A DNA stretch of 33,260 nucleotides from Acidimicrobiales bacterium (GTDB taxonomy: Bacteria > Actinomycetota > Acidimicrobiia > Acidimicrobiales > Aldehydirespiratoraceae). Of the stretch, positions 22,966 through 29,434 are shown piece after piece. The translations under genes and the position numbers were made by a program. The stretch lies in NCBI GenBank assembly GCA_029246685.1, contig JAQWMR010000012.1, positions 1 through 33,260 on the forward strand. Direction: 5' to 3'. Positions within the stretch are counted from its first letter, which is position 1; each line of letters opens with the position of its first letter. Under the pieces are notes generated by a model. That model had not been told where the DNA came from. It did not search any database and saw only the letters and a list, made by a program, of their open reading frames with translations.

Positions 22966-24354
22966 TCATCCGTGGAGTGACCGTCCGGTCAGCGAGAGAA
23001 CGGTCTCGCCGAAGAGCTCCGACATTGTCGGATGCGGCTGGATGAAGGCGGCGACATCATCGATGGTCGCCTCCCAGTTCACCGCGAGATACCCCTGTCC
23101 GAGCTGCTCGGTGACCCAAGGACCGACCATGTGGACGCCGAGAATTCGTCCACCGGTACCGTCGGGGCGGCGCTCGGCGATCACCTTCACGATGCCGTCG
23201 GTGTCGCCCACAATCTTGGCGCGACCGTTGCTGATGAATCGGTGCGCCGATGTGACGACATCGAAACCGGCGTCCTTCGCCGACTCCTCCGTGTGGCCGG
23301 CGAACGCGACCTCGGGGTGGCAGTAGATGCACCAGGGCGTGCCGTGGTGGTCGAGCGGTGTTGGCTGCTCACCGAGAATGTCGCGGATGGCGAGCATGCC
23401 CTCGGCGAACGCGACGTGGGCCAGCTGCGGCGTGTTGATCAGGTCCCCGACCGCCCAGACGCCCGGTTCGCCGGTGCGGCACCGCTCGTCGACCGCGACG
23501 AAGCCACGGTCGTCGACGGCCACGCCGGTGCCTGCGAGTCCGAGGAGGTCGGCGAAGGGACGCCGCCCGACCGAAACGACGACAGCCTCGACGTCGATCG
23601 ACTCGCCATCACCAAACGCTACGGTGGTGTGTTGACCGGAGGGGTCTGGCGTATGGCCCGCCACCATCACGCCGGTTCGCACACTGATACCGCGCTTCTT
23701 GAACGAGCGTTCGACGACCTTGGTGGCGTCGGTGTCGCAGCCGGTCAGGATCTGCGGCAACGCCTCGAGCACGGTGACCTCAACGCCGAGGTCACCCATC
23801 ATCGATGCGAATTCACAGCCGATGGCACCGCCGCCGATGACCGCGGCCCGCGCCGGCAAGGCATCCATCGAGAGCACTTCGTCGGAGGTCATCACGAAGC
23901 GACCGTCGACCTCGAAGCCGGGGATCGTATGCGGCAAGGAACCGGTCGCGAGGATCACGGCCGGTGCCGTGGCGGTGACGTCACCGCTCTCACCACCGGT
24001 GATCTGCACTTCGTGGTTGGCGCCAAGCGAACCGGCACCGTCGTACACGGTCACCTTTCGCCCCTTGAGAAGGCTCGTCACGCCGCCAGCGAGTTGGTCG
24101 ATGATCGTCTGCTTGCGGGTCATGGTGACCGCCCAGTCCACCGTGGGCTGCGACGCGTTCACGCCGAACTCGGCGGCGTCGCGAACGGTGCGAAACACAT
24201 GTGCGGTCTCGAGCAACTCCTTCGCCGGGATGCAGCCGACGTGGAGGCAGGTGCCCCCCATCGGGCCCTTCTCGACGAGGCCGACATCCAGACCGATACC
24301 GGCGCCGTAGAGCGCGGCTGCATAGCCGCCCGGTCCACCACCGATGACGATCAC
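22966..24354 (-). CDS. lpd: Dihydrolipoamide dehydrogenase, E3
   Basis: E3 reoxidises dihydrolipoamide on E2 using FAD and NAD+. VIVIGGGPGGYAAAL is the FAD motif. GGTCLHVGCIPAKELL holds the redox-active CxxxxC, AVIGGGAIGCEFASMMGDLG binds NAD, GVWAVGDLINTPQLAH binds FAD, and QPHPTMSE carries the catalytic His-Glu. At 462 residues it is full length. The GTG at 24354 cuts the usual residues before VIVIGG, and no ribosome site precedes it. The frame extends upstream as NAQHD; an ATC at 24372 with GGGAGG eight bases upstream is a non-canonical candidate. It is the second gene of the operon, after a 30-residue membrane peptide. Confidence 0.94.
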   Translation of the reverse strand: MIVIGGGPGGYAAALYGAGIGLDVGLVEKGPMGGTCLHVGCIPAKELLETAHVFRTVRDAAEFGVNASQPTVDWAVTMTRKQTIIDQLAGGVTSLLKGRKVTVYDGAGSLGANHEVQITGGESGDVTATAPAVILATGSLPHTIPGFEVDGRFVMTSDEVLSMDALPARAAVIGGGAIGCEFASMMGDLGVEVTVLEALPQILTGCDTDATKVVERSFKKRGISVRTGVMVAGHTPDPSGQHTTVAFGDGESIDVEAVVVSVGRRPFADLLGLAGTGVAVDDRGFVAVDERCRTGEPGVWAVGDLINTPQLAHVAFAEGMLAIRDILGEQPTPLDHHGTPWCIYCHPEVAFAGHTEESAKDAGFDVVTSAHRFISNGRAKIVGDTDGIVKVIAERRPDGTGGRILGVHMVGPWVTEQLGQGYLAVNWEATIDDVAAFIQPHPTMSELFGETVLSLTGRSLHG

Positions 24355-24400
24355 GTCATGTTGTGCGTTGATCTGACCAACCTCCCGAGTGAAGCACGCT

Positions 24401-24406
24401 CAGCCT
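24401..24406 (-). promoter_or_regulatory. Possible -10 hexamer (TAGGCT) upstream of lpd
   Basis: TAGGCT follows the stop of the small membrane ORF on the minus strand. Transcription from it would give a leader of about 22-40 bases containing GGGAGG, in contrast to the leaderless genes nearby. No clear -35. Confidence 0.3.
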
Positions 24407-24408
24407 AC

Positions 24409-24501
24409 TCAGGACATGATCATGTAGAGCTGCACGGCCCCCGCCATCAGGATGACGAGGCCGGTGATCAGTGCGGTGACGATCAGTTTTCGAGTGCTCA
24501 T
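24409..24501 (-). CDS. 30-residue single-helix membrane peptide
   Basis: A 31-codon frame encodes a peptide beginning MSTRKLIVTALITG and ending QLYMIMS. Residues 6-29 form one hydrophobic helix, and the Arg-Lys at 4-5 suggests the N-terminus stays inside. A perfect AGGAG (24512-24508) lies six bases before the ATG. It precedes lpd by 54 bases on the same strand and is divergent from the selenoprotein gene. I do not know the family. Its ribosome site and clean membrane-helix composition argue for a real gene. It could be a small subunit or regulator of the dehydrogenase operon or of a membrane complex. Confidence 0.6.
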   Translation of the reverse strand: MSTRKLIVTALITGLVILMAGAVQLYMIMS

Positions 24502-24554
24502 GACACGCTCCTGGATCGTTCAACGGGGCGACACCAGTATGGGTCGCCGATGCG

Positions 24555-24560
24555 TATCCT
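24555..24560 (+). promoter_or_regulatory. Leaderless -10 hexamer (TATCCT) for the selenoprotein gene
   Basis: TATCCT ends exactly seven bases before the GTG at 24568. It decides this GTG over the ATG at 24550, because the hexamer would lie inside a gene starting at 24550. The GTG also gives a textbook lipoprotein signal sequence. Confidence 0.5.
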
Positions 24561-24567
24561 GGACACC

Positions 24568-25113
24568 GTGAAGCAATCCGTTCTCCGTGTGCTCGCTGTG
24601 GCGGCCGCGCTCGTCTTTCTTGCCGCAGCGTGCGGCGGCACCGACACCGCCCCGACGGAGACCGGTGCCGGTTCGGATTCGCCCGCGCTCGCCTCGGGCG
24701 ACGACTCCGGATGGCCCCACGACCTCACGGCGCCACTCGTCGGCGGCGGCGAGATCGATGCCGGCGACTACGAGGGCCAGGACCTGGTGTTGTGGTTCTG
24801 GGCGCCGTGGTGAAGCACGTGTCGTCTTGAAGCCCCTGCGGTCGCAGCGGTACAGGAAGCATTTGCCGGACAGGTCGACATCATCGGCGTCGCCGGATCC
24901 GGCTCGGCCGGCGAGATGCGCGCGTTCGTCGCCGACACCGGCGTGGACGGTTTCGACCATGTCCAGGACGTCGCCAATGTCGTGTGGCAGCGCTACGAAA
25001 TCCGATCCCAGCCCCACTTCGCATTCATCGACGACGATGGGTCCGTCGAGATCACCCGCGGCCTCAGCGAAGGCGAGCTCCGCGAGCGCATCGAAGCCCT
25101 GCTTGCCGCCTGA
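24568..25113 (+). CDS. Selenocysteine-containing thioredoxin-fold lipoprotein (MPT53/DsbE-like), in-frame TGA at 24811
   Basis: This predicted extracytoplasmic thiol:disulfide oxidoreductase has 181 residues counting Sec. Residues 1-22 form a lipoprotein signal (hydrophobic core ending LAAAC, Cys22 lipidated). A Thr/Ser/Asp-rich linker runs to about 45. The thioredoxin domain starts near 52: DLVLWFWAPW, then TGA as residue 82, then S-T-C (Cys85) and RLEAPAVAAV. So the CxxC of the family reads U-S-T-C. Downstream the frame keeps all expected elements: VDIIGVAG, an inserted helix pair, VVWQRYEI, the cis-Pro loop RSQPHFAFID and a final helix ending LLAA. This layout resembles mycobacterial MPT53. 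A GGUC-loop hairpin lies 26 bases after the TGA. The alternatives are a nonsense mutation or sequencing error, but the intact downstream frame and hairpin argue against both. A gene finder would stop at 24813 or start at 24916. Confidence 0.85.
24832..24851 (+). promoter_or_regulatory. Bacterial SECIS-like hairpin with GGUC apical loop
   Basis: CTGC (24836-24839) pairs with GCAG (24844-24847) around a GGTC loop (24840-24843). After one C-C mismatch the stem goes on with two C-G pairs (24833-24834 with 24849-24850) and a G-U pair. The loop begins 26 bases after the TGA, within the spacing I know for bacterial SECIS elements. The loop sequence equals that of Escherichia coli fdhF, where G and U contact SelB. 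It lies within the coding frame, as bacterial SECIS elements do. Confidence 0.7.
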
Positions 25114-25158
25114 CTCCCGTTTGGTTTTACCGGTTCCCTGGTTCTCCCTGCGACCACG

Positions 25159-25164
25159 TATAGT
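25159..25164 (+). promoter_or_regulatory. -10 hexamer (TATAGT) for the diguanylate cyclase gene
   Basis: TATAGT is the best -10 in the window (five of six to TATAAT). It ends five bases before the GTG at 25170. The 56-base gap before it, from 25114, holds no other feature I recognise. Confidence 0.5.
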
Positions 25165-25169
25165 GGCGA

Positions 25170-26942
25170 GTGAGTCCACGTAACGTGGCAGGTGCGAGTG
25201 TGTCGGAGCGAAAAGGGGGCGAAGGCGAGTTCATGGAACAACGGTCATTCACCGACCCCTCGGAGCGAACGTCCGAAGCCGGTTCTCGACCGCTGACGCG
25301 TCCAGCCCGTGCTGCCGTGATCAGTCTGTGCCGTGCCCTCGAGGTCTTCGATCCACCAGCTGCGCGCCGCGCCGCGCTGCGCGCTCACCTCGTCGACCGC
25401 CTCGCGGTCGCTGCCGGAAGTCCCGTTGCGGAGCGAGTGGACGCCGTCACCGGCGCCCTCCTCGCGGAGATCTCCATCGTCTTGACCCACGTGCGTCCGG
25501 TCGGCACGGTCGACATCGTTCCGGACCCGGCCTCCGCCGTGCTGTCCGCCAGCGTGCTGTCACGGCTTCCCGGCCTCGGCGGCACCGCCCGCACCGTTCG
25601 CCATCAGTTCGAGCGCTGGGACGGCTCGGGCGGCCCGCACGGTATGCGCGGTCCCGACATTCCTCTCTCCGCTCGCCTCCTCGCGCTGGCCGCGACACTC
25701 GTCGGACACCCGTCTCCCGGCGCAGCGCCGAACTGGACCGCCCGGCATCGACGGGCCGACGAACTCCTCGGCACGGCGCTCGACCCCGATCTCGGCGCCG
25801 CCGCGAACCTCGAGCTGACCTCCGGTGAACCGGTGCAGAGCGACATCGAACTCGACGACGTACTCGACAGCCTCGAGCGGTTCGTGCCGCCCGAACGAGA
25901 CTCACCGGTCGAAGCACTCGTCTCCATCGGCGCCGCTGTGCGCGCGGCCGACTCGATGCCTGACGTGCTCCTCGTGATAGCGGACCAGGCTCGCCGTGCG
26001 CTCCAAGCCGGCAGCGTCACCATCGGCCGCCTCGACCACGACACAAAGACCTACGAGACCCTCCTCAACGTGGGCGACATCGGGCAAGGCAAGGAACGAT
26101 TCCCGGCCGAGGAGCGACGCAGCGAGGCCGACCGCCCCGGGCTCGAAATGATCTTCGAGGGGCAGGGCTTCGTTCGCGCCACGGACGACGGACGAGCGGA
26201 TGATCCGGGCGTCGTGTCGCTCTACCAGCGAGGGTTGCGATCCGAAGCCTCCTGGCCGATCGTCATCGGCGATGCAGTCTGGGGACTCGTCATCGCCACC
26301 ACTCCCGCCGGCGGGTCGATTCTCGACCACGACGACCTCGCGACGCTTCGCCTCGTCGCCACCCACATCGCCGCTGCGGTCACTCAGGCGCAGCGGATCG
26401 CCGAGATCGAGGAACTCGCACTCAAGGACCCGCTGACCGGGCTCGGGAATCGCCGAGTACTCGAGCACGCCCTCGCCGACGTCTTCGAGCGTCCCCCCGT
26501 CGACCGACAGGATGTCGCGGTCATCATGTGCGACGTGGATGGCCTCAAGGTGGTCAACGACAACGAAGGGCACGCCGCCGGCGACTCGCTCCTCATCGAC
26601 GCGGCTCGCTCGCTCTCCGACGCGGCCGCCACCGTCGAGAACTCGAGCGTCTGTCGTATCGGCGGCGACGAGTTCTGCATCATCCTCGACGGCGGTGGGA
26701 TGTTGTCCGCGCAACCCGTCACGGACCTCGCGCTGAAGGCCTTTGCGAAGACCGGCCACAATCGCTCCCTCTCGTGCGGCATCGCCCTCGCGACCGCGGA
26801 CATGGCCTCACCGGGCGACCTCCTCCGGGCAGCCGATGAGATGCAGTACGCCGAGAAGCGGCGCAACAAGGGCCTCCCGCCGCTGGATGGGGTCCCTCAG
26901 CTGCAGGATCGCCGGCATCGCCGCCGCGAGCCCAACGACTGA
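25170..26942 (+). CDS. Diguanylate cyclase: degenerate HD-GYP, GAF and GGDEF domains
   Basis: This 590-residue signalling protein would make cyclic di-GMP from two GTP. The N-terminal part (about 30-190) is an HD-GYP relic: RHQFERWDGSGGPHGMRGPDIPLSARLLALA keeps the C-terminal family sequence. However, the GYP tyrosine is Gly (DGSGGPHG, from residue 151) and the HD pair is missing, since the helix reads LLAEISIVL where LLHDIGK is expected. A GAF domain covers about 240-410 (QARRALQAGSVTIGRLD, EASWPIVIGDAVWGLVI). The GGDEF domain runs from DPLTGLGNRR (420), with VIMCDVDGLKVVND and an intact GGDEF at 498. No RxxD inhibitory site precedes it. Cytosolic, with no membrane segment. GTG 25170 fits the TATAGT; ATG 25233 is an alternative. 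The 3' end overlaps the convergent kinase gene by 46 bases. Confidence 0.9.
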   Translation: MSPRNVAGASVSERKGGEGEFMEQRSFTDPSERTSEAGSRPLTRPARAAVISLCRALEVFDPPAARRAALRAHLVDRLAVAAGSPVAERVDAVTGALLAEISIVLTHVRPVGTVDIVPDPASAVLSASVLSRLPGLGGTARTVRHQFERWDGSGGPHGMRGPDIPLSARLLALAATLVGHPSPGAAPNWTARHRRADELLGTALDPDLGAAANLELTSGEPVQSDIELDDVLDSLERFVPPERDSPVEALVSIGAAVRAADSMPDVLLVIADQARRALQAGSVTIGRLDHDTKTYETLLNVGDIGQGKERFPAEERRSEADRPGLEMIFEGQGFVRATDDGRADDPGVVSLYQRGLRSEASWPIVIGDAVWGLVIATTPAGGSILDHDDLATLRLVATHIAAAVTQAQRIAEIEELALKDPLTGLGNRRVLEHALADVFERPPVDRQDVAVIMCDVDGLKVVNDNEGHAAGDSLLIDAARSLSDAAATVENSSVCRIGGDEFCIILDGGGMLSAQPVTDLALKAFAKTGHNRSLSCGIALATADMASPGDLLRAADEMQYAEKRRNKGLPPLDGVPQLQDRRHRRREPND

Positions 26943-28102
26943 TCAGCCGGCGAGGATCGAGCGCACCTCGCCACGGCCTCGTCGAGTTGTCCGTAGCCGA
27001 GTCGATAGACCGGCAACTCATCGACGAGCGAGACGAGCCGTTCGAACACCACATCGCCGCGCTCCGTGAAGTCGAACGACTCACCGAGGAGGAGATGAAG
27101 CGCCTCGCAGCTCTCGAGCCGCGTGACGCGGGTGGAGGCTCCCGCTCGCCAATGCGGGCACACGATCACCTGAATCGGTGTCGGCGGCGCCACGTCACCG
27201 AGTCGGGCAGGGTCGACGTGCCACTCGCGGCATGTGACCGCTCGGGCCAGTCCGGCGATGTTCTCACCAGGGCCGAGATCGTCGAACAGCGGGAACGACC
27301 CGGGCTCGAGGGCGATCGCCTTGGCGAACGGACGTATCCGCCCATCGGGCCCGATGGCGGCCGCCTCGTCGGTCAGATACGAGGACCCCGATCGGACCAA
27401 CGCGGTGGTGAGTGTGGACTTGCCGTGGTTGGACGCGGCTGGGAGCAGCACTCCCTGACCGTCCAGGGCAACCGCGCCGGCATGGAAGACGAGATGATCG
27501 GGAACGGACGAGACCGCGAGGTTGTTGACCTCGCCGACGGCCCGGAGCACGAGCGACAGCCGCGAGACCATCCGGACCGGCTCGTTGTCCCCCACCTGCA
27601 AGACCCACAGGTCCTCACCCTCGGCCGTGATGGCGATCTCCACTGTGGGCGCGTCCTCGGTCGCCAGCGGCGCAAGGATTTCGGCGATCGCGTCAGCCAT
27701 CTCGGCATCGTCACAGCGCACGACGACGCGGGCGTCGAGCGCCGCGAAGACGGGGGCCGCTTCGTCAGTCTGGAAAGGCGGCTGCTCCGGCGACGTGCGC
27801 AATCGCGGGGGAGGGACGAATTGATCGTCTACCTTGAGCAGACCATCGCCGCGCAGTTGCTCGATGGTGGATTCGACATCACGACGAATCGATCCGGGGT
27901 CGACGCCGAAGCGATCCCCGAGGCGAACCGTCAGGTCGCCGATGGTGTCCGCCGCGTGGAGTTCTTCCCAGATCGCGGCGGCAGAGCCGTTGAGCACGTG
28001 GAGTCGGCAGGTGTCCAGGTGGAAGAGGGCGAGCGAGTCTGCGAACGGCGCGTGGACGACGCGGTGATGCAGGCGTGGCGCCGCGACGGGAGCGAACCTC
28101 AT
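26897..28102 (-). CDS. PqqD-type domain fused to an HprK-like kinase domain
   Basis: This 401-residue protein joins two modules. Residues 1-95 match PqqD-like peptide-recognition domains: LALFHLDTCRLHVLNGSAAAIWEEL, then a winged-helix region (DLTVRLGDRFGVDPGSI) ending with LLKVDDQFV. A variable linker (95-195) follows. From about 200 it is an HPr-kinase/PEPCK-like domain: HLVFHAGAVALDGQGVLLPAASNHGKSTLTTALV with a Walker-A-like loop (residues 222-231), then TDEAAAIGPDGRI. PqqD-HprK combinations occur in peptide-modification and exopolysaccharide loci. The target of the kinase is unknown. It overlaps the reading frame of the upstream membrane protein, and a +2 frame stop forms ATGA with its start. 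Its C-terminal end overlaps the convergent GGDEF gene. Confidence 0.8.
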   Translation of the reverse strand: MRFAPVAAPRLHHRVVHAPFADSLALFHLDTCRLHVLNGSAAAIWEELHAADTIGDLTVRLGDRFGVDPGSIRRDVESTIEQLRGDGLLKVDDQFVPPPRLRTSPEQPPFQTDEAAPVFAALDARVVVRCDDAEMADAIAEILAPLATEDAPTVEIAITAEGEDLWVLQVGDNEPVRMVSRLSLVLRAVGEVNNLAVSSVPDHLVFHAGAVALDGQGVLLPAASNHGKSTLTTALVRSGSSYLTDEAAAIGPDGRIRPFAKAIALEPGSFPLFDDLGPGENIAGLARAVTCREWHVDPARLGDVAPPTPIQVIVCPHWRAGASTRVTRLESCEALHLLLGESFDFTERGDVVFERLVSLVDELPVYRLGYGQLDEAVARCARSSPADQSLGSRRRCRRSCS

Positions 28103-28973
28103 GATTGCATGCTCGATTCCGGCTGCCGGCGGCCGCGAGCAGGATGAGCGGAATCGTCATGACGCGCTGACGCACGAGGATTCCGAAGTTGCCGATCGCA
28201 AAGAACAGATACACGAAGACGATCGTGAACCCGATGCAGTAGGCGATGTAGGCCTCGTCACGAACGGACTTGAGCGCGGCGACGAGACGAGGAATCGACG
28301 CGACGACGAGACCGGCGAGGATGAGCGCTTCGATGGACGTCGCGAGCATCGCCATGCTCGATGCCTCATAGAGCAAGGGTCGGAAGAGGACCGTCACGAA
28401 ACCCCACGGGTACTCGCTCAGTCCGTCGATGCGGGCCGCCGTGAAGAACGACCCACCCTGCGCGGAGCGGCTGTTGAGGAGGTCGAGCGCAGCGGAGAGA
28501 CCAGACGGGTTCAACCCATCGATGTCGAGCAACGACTCGACCGCGTCGGACGCGATGGACCCGCCCACCAGGAGCGCGCCGATGATCGTGATCCGACCGA
28601 ACATGCCGACGGTGCCGCGCCCTGGCGCACGCACGACCAAGGCGATGATGAGCGCCGTCGCCGCGATGAGCGCGACGTGCGGACGCACCAGACCACATCC
28701 GGTCAGCCCGACTGCCGTCACCAGCAACCCCCGAAGGTCGCCGCGCAGCATCCGCGCGGTGCCGTACGCCGTGAGGCCGAGACCAAAAAGCATCAGCGAT
28801 TCCTTGCCGATGCTCGACGGCCAGTACACGAGCGACGGCCAGAAGAGCAGCAGCACGCTGTACCGCTTCGGGTCGAGCCGCGGCAGCCCGGCCCGAAAGG
28901 CCATCAGGAACCCGACGACCGCGACGACGACCACGTCCGTGCCGGGTTCCGGAGGCACCACGGGTGGCTCCAA
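27879..28973 (-). CDS. EPS-type polytopic membrane protein, N-terminus missing and C-terminus probably frameshifted
   Basis: The core (about 28104-28940) encodes a membrane protein with roughly seven remaining helices. Its hallmark LLLFWPSLVYWPSSIGKE is followed by LVRPHVALIAA, and by AIGNFGILVRQRVMTIPLIL near the end. I associate this architecture with actinobacterial exopolysaccharide proteins of about 400-500 residues. Here about 180 N-terminal residues are absent: the frame starts at a TTG (28973) in sequence belonging to the opposite gene. At the other end the frame runs 224 bases into the kinase gene, giving an Arg/Pro-rich tail that looks like out-of-frame translation. One added base near 28140 would give an end of RRQPESSMQS with a TGA at 28101-28099, overlapping the kinase ATG. 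Probably a damaged gene or an assembly flaw. Confidence 0.6.
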   Translation of the reverse strand: MEPPVVPPEPGTDVVVVAVVGFLMAFRAGLPRLDPKRYSVLLLFWPSLVYWPSSIGKESLMLFGLGLTAYGTARMLRGDLRGLLVTAVGLTGCGLVRPHVALIAATALIIALVVRAPGRGTVGMFGRITIIGALLVGGSIASDAVESLLDIDGLNPSGLSAALDLLNSRSAQGGSFFTAARIDGLSEYPWGFVTVLFRPLLYEASSMAMLATSIEALILAGLVVASIPRLVAALKSVRDEAYIAYCIGFTIVFVYLFFAIGNFGILVRQRVMTIPLILLAAAGSRNRACNHEVRSRRGATPASPRRPRAVRRLARPLPPGHLPTPRAQRLCRRDLGRTPRGGHHRRPDGSPRGSLRRRPRIDSS

Positions 28974-29115
28974 TCCGGATCTCGCCGTGACGGGCGCGAC
29001 GACCGTCGAGCAGGCGGCGCAACTCGGCGCAACCTTGATCGCGCTCGGCGGAATCCTTCTGCTCGTCGTCCGTCGTCGACGCGACGACGAACCGGCAACA
29101 CTGCCGGTCCGTTAG
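28912..29115 (+). pseudogene. Orphan C-terminal sorting signal of a surface protein (LAVTG type)
   Basis: The frame reads a Thr/Gly-rich linker (TTATTTTSVPGSGGTTGG), a sortase-like motif LAVTG (28981-28995), a hydrophobic helix (LGATLIALGGILLLVV), then RRRRDDE and a tail of eight residues. This is the C-terminal end of an LPxTG-type surface protein. Nothing upstream fits: to the left the frame is antisense to a membrane-protein gene. The N-terminal part of the surface protein has been lost. Its TAG and the TAA of the convergent LapA-like gene overlap by two bases. Confidence 0.6.
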
Positions 29116-29363
29116 TCCTTCTGACGGCGCCGGCGCCGCAGGAGCCAGCCGACCACTTCGCTGAGCACCGCGCCGGCCACGGCCGATACGACGATCACGA
29201 TCCAGAGCGGCCACGTGCCGTCGAGGAAGAGCCACGTGACCTCTGCATCACTGCGGTTCTGCCCGATGAAGGCAATCAGTGCGATGGCCACGACAGCCGC
29301 CGTGCCCACGGTCGCCAGGCCCGTCGACTCCTTCGGCGCTTCGCTGATCGGTTCGTCGTTCAT
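29112..29363 (-). CDS. LapA/DUF1049-like small membrane protein
   Basis: This 83-residue protein has two membrane helices (ATVGTAAVVAIALIAFIGQ and LWIVIVVSAVAGAVLSEVVGWLL) joined by a short loop with the family-typical QNRSDAEVTWLFLDG. It ends in a polybasic RRRRRQKD. This matches the LapA (DUF1049) domain; in proteobacteria LapA helps regulate LPS assembly, while the role in actinobacteria is unknown. The ATG at 29363 has TACGCT exactly six bases upstream and avoids the ten extra residues of a GTG at 29393. Confidence 0.8.
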   Translation of the reverse strand: MNDEPISEAPKESTGLATVGTAAVVAIALIAFIGQNRSDAEVTWLFLDGTWPLWIVIVVSAVAGAVLSEVVGWLLRRRRRQKD

Positions 29364-29369
29364 GCCCTG

Positions 29370-29375
29370 AGCGTA
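29370..29375 (-). promoter_or_regulatory. Leaderless -10 hexamer (TACGCT) for the LapA-like gene
   Basis: TACGCT on the minus strand ends six bases before the ATG at 29363. Confidence 0.45.
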
Positions 29376-29434
29376 GACCAGCGGACTGACCACAGCTTTT
29401 CGCCAGATCGTGACCCATGCCAGGATGAGCGGCA

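Noticed and set aside
24550..24567. ATG at 24550 as the selenoprotein start
   Set aside because: It would place the TATCCT hexamer inside the gene and add six residues before an ideal signal peptide; GTG 24568 fits better, though this is not proven.
24811..24813. The TGA as a true stop, leaving a truncated lipoprotein and a separate small gene starting at 24916
   Set aside because: The break lies exactly at the active-site Cys, the same frame continues with conserved thioredoxin elements including Cys85 directly after, and 24916 is in the middle of the fold with no ribosome site.
23032..24813. A very long plus-strand frame across lpd leading into the selenoprotein gene
   Set aside because: It is the antisense of lpd; only the last part, from 24568, has coding character and a signal peptide.
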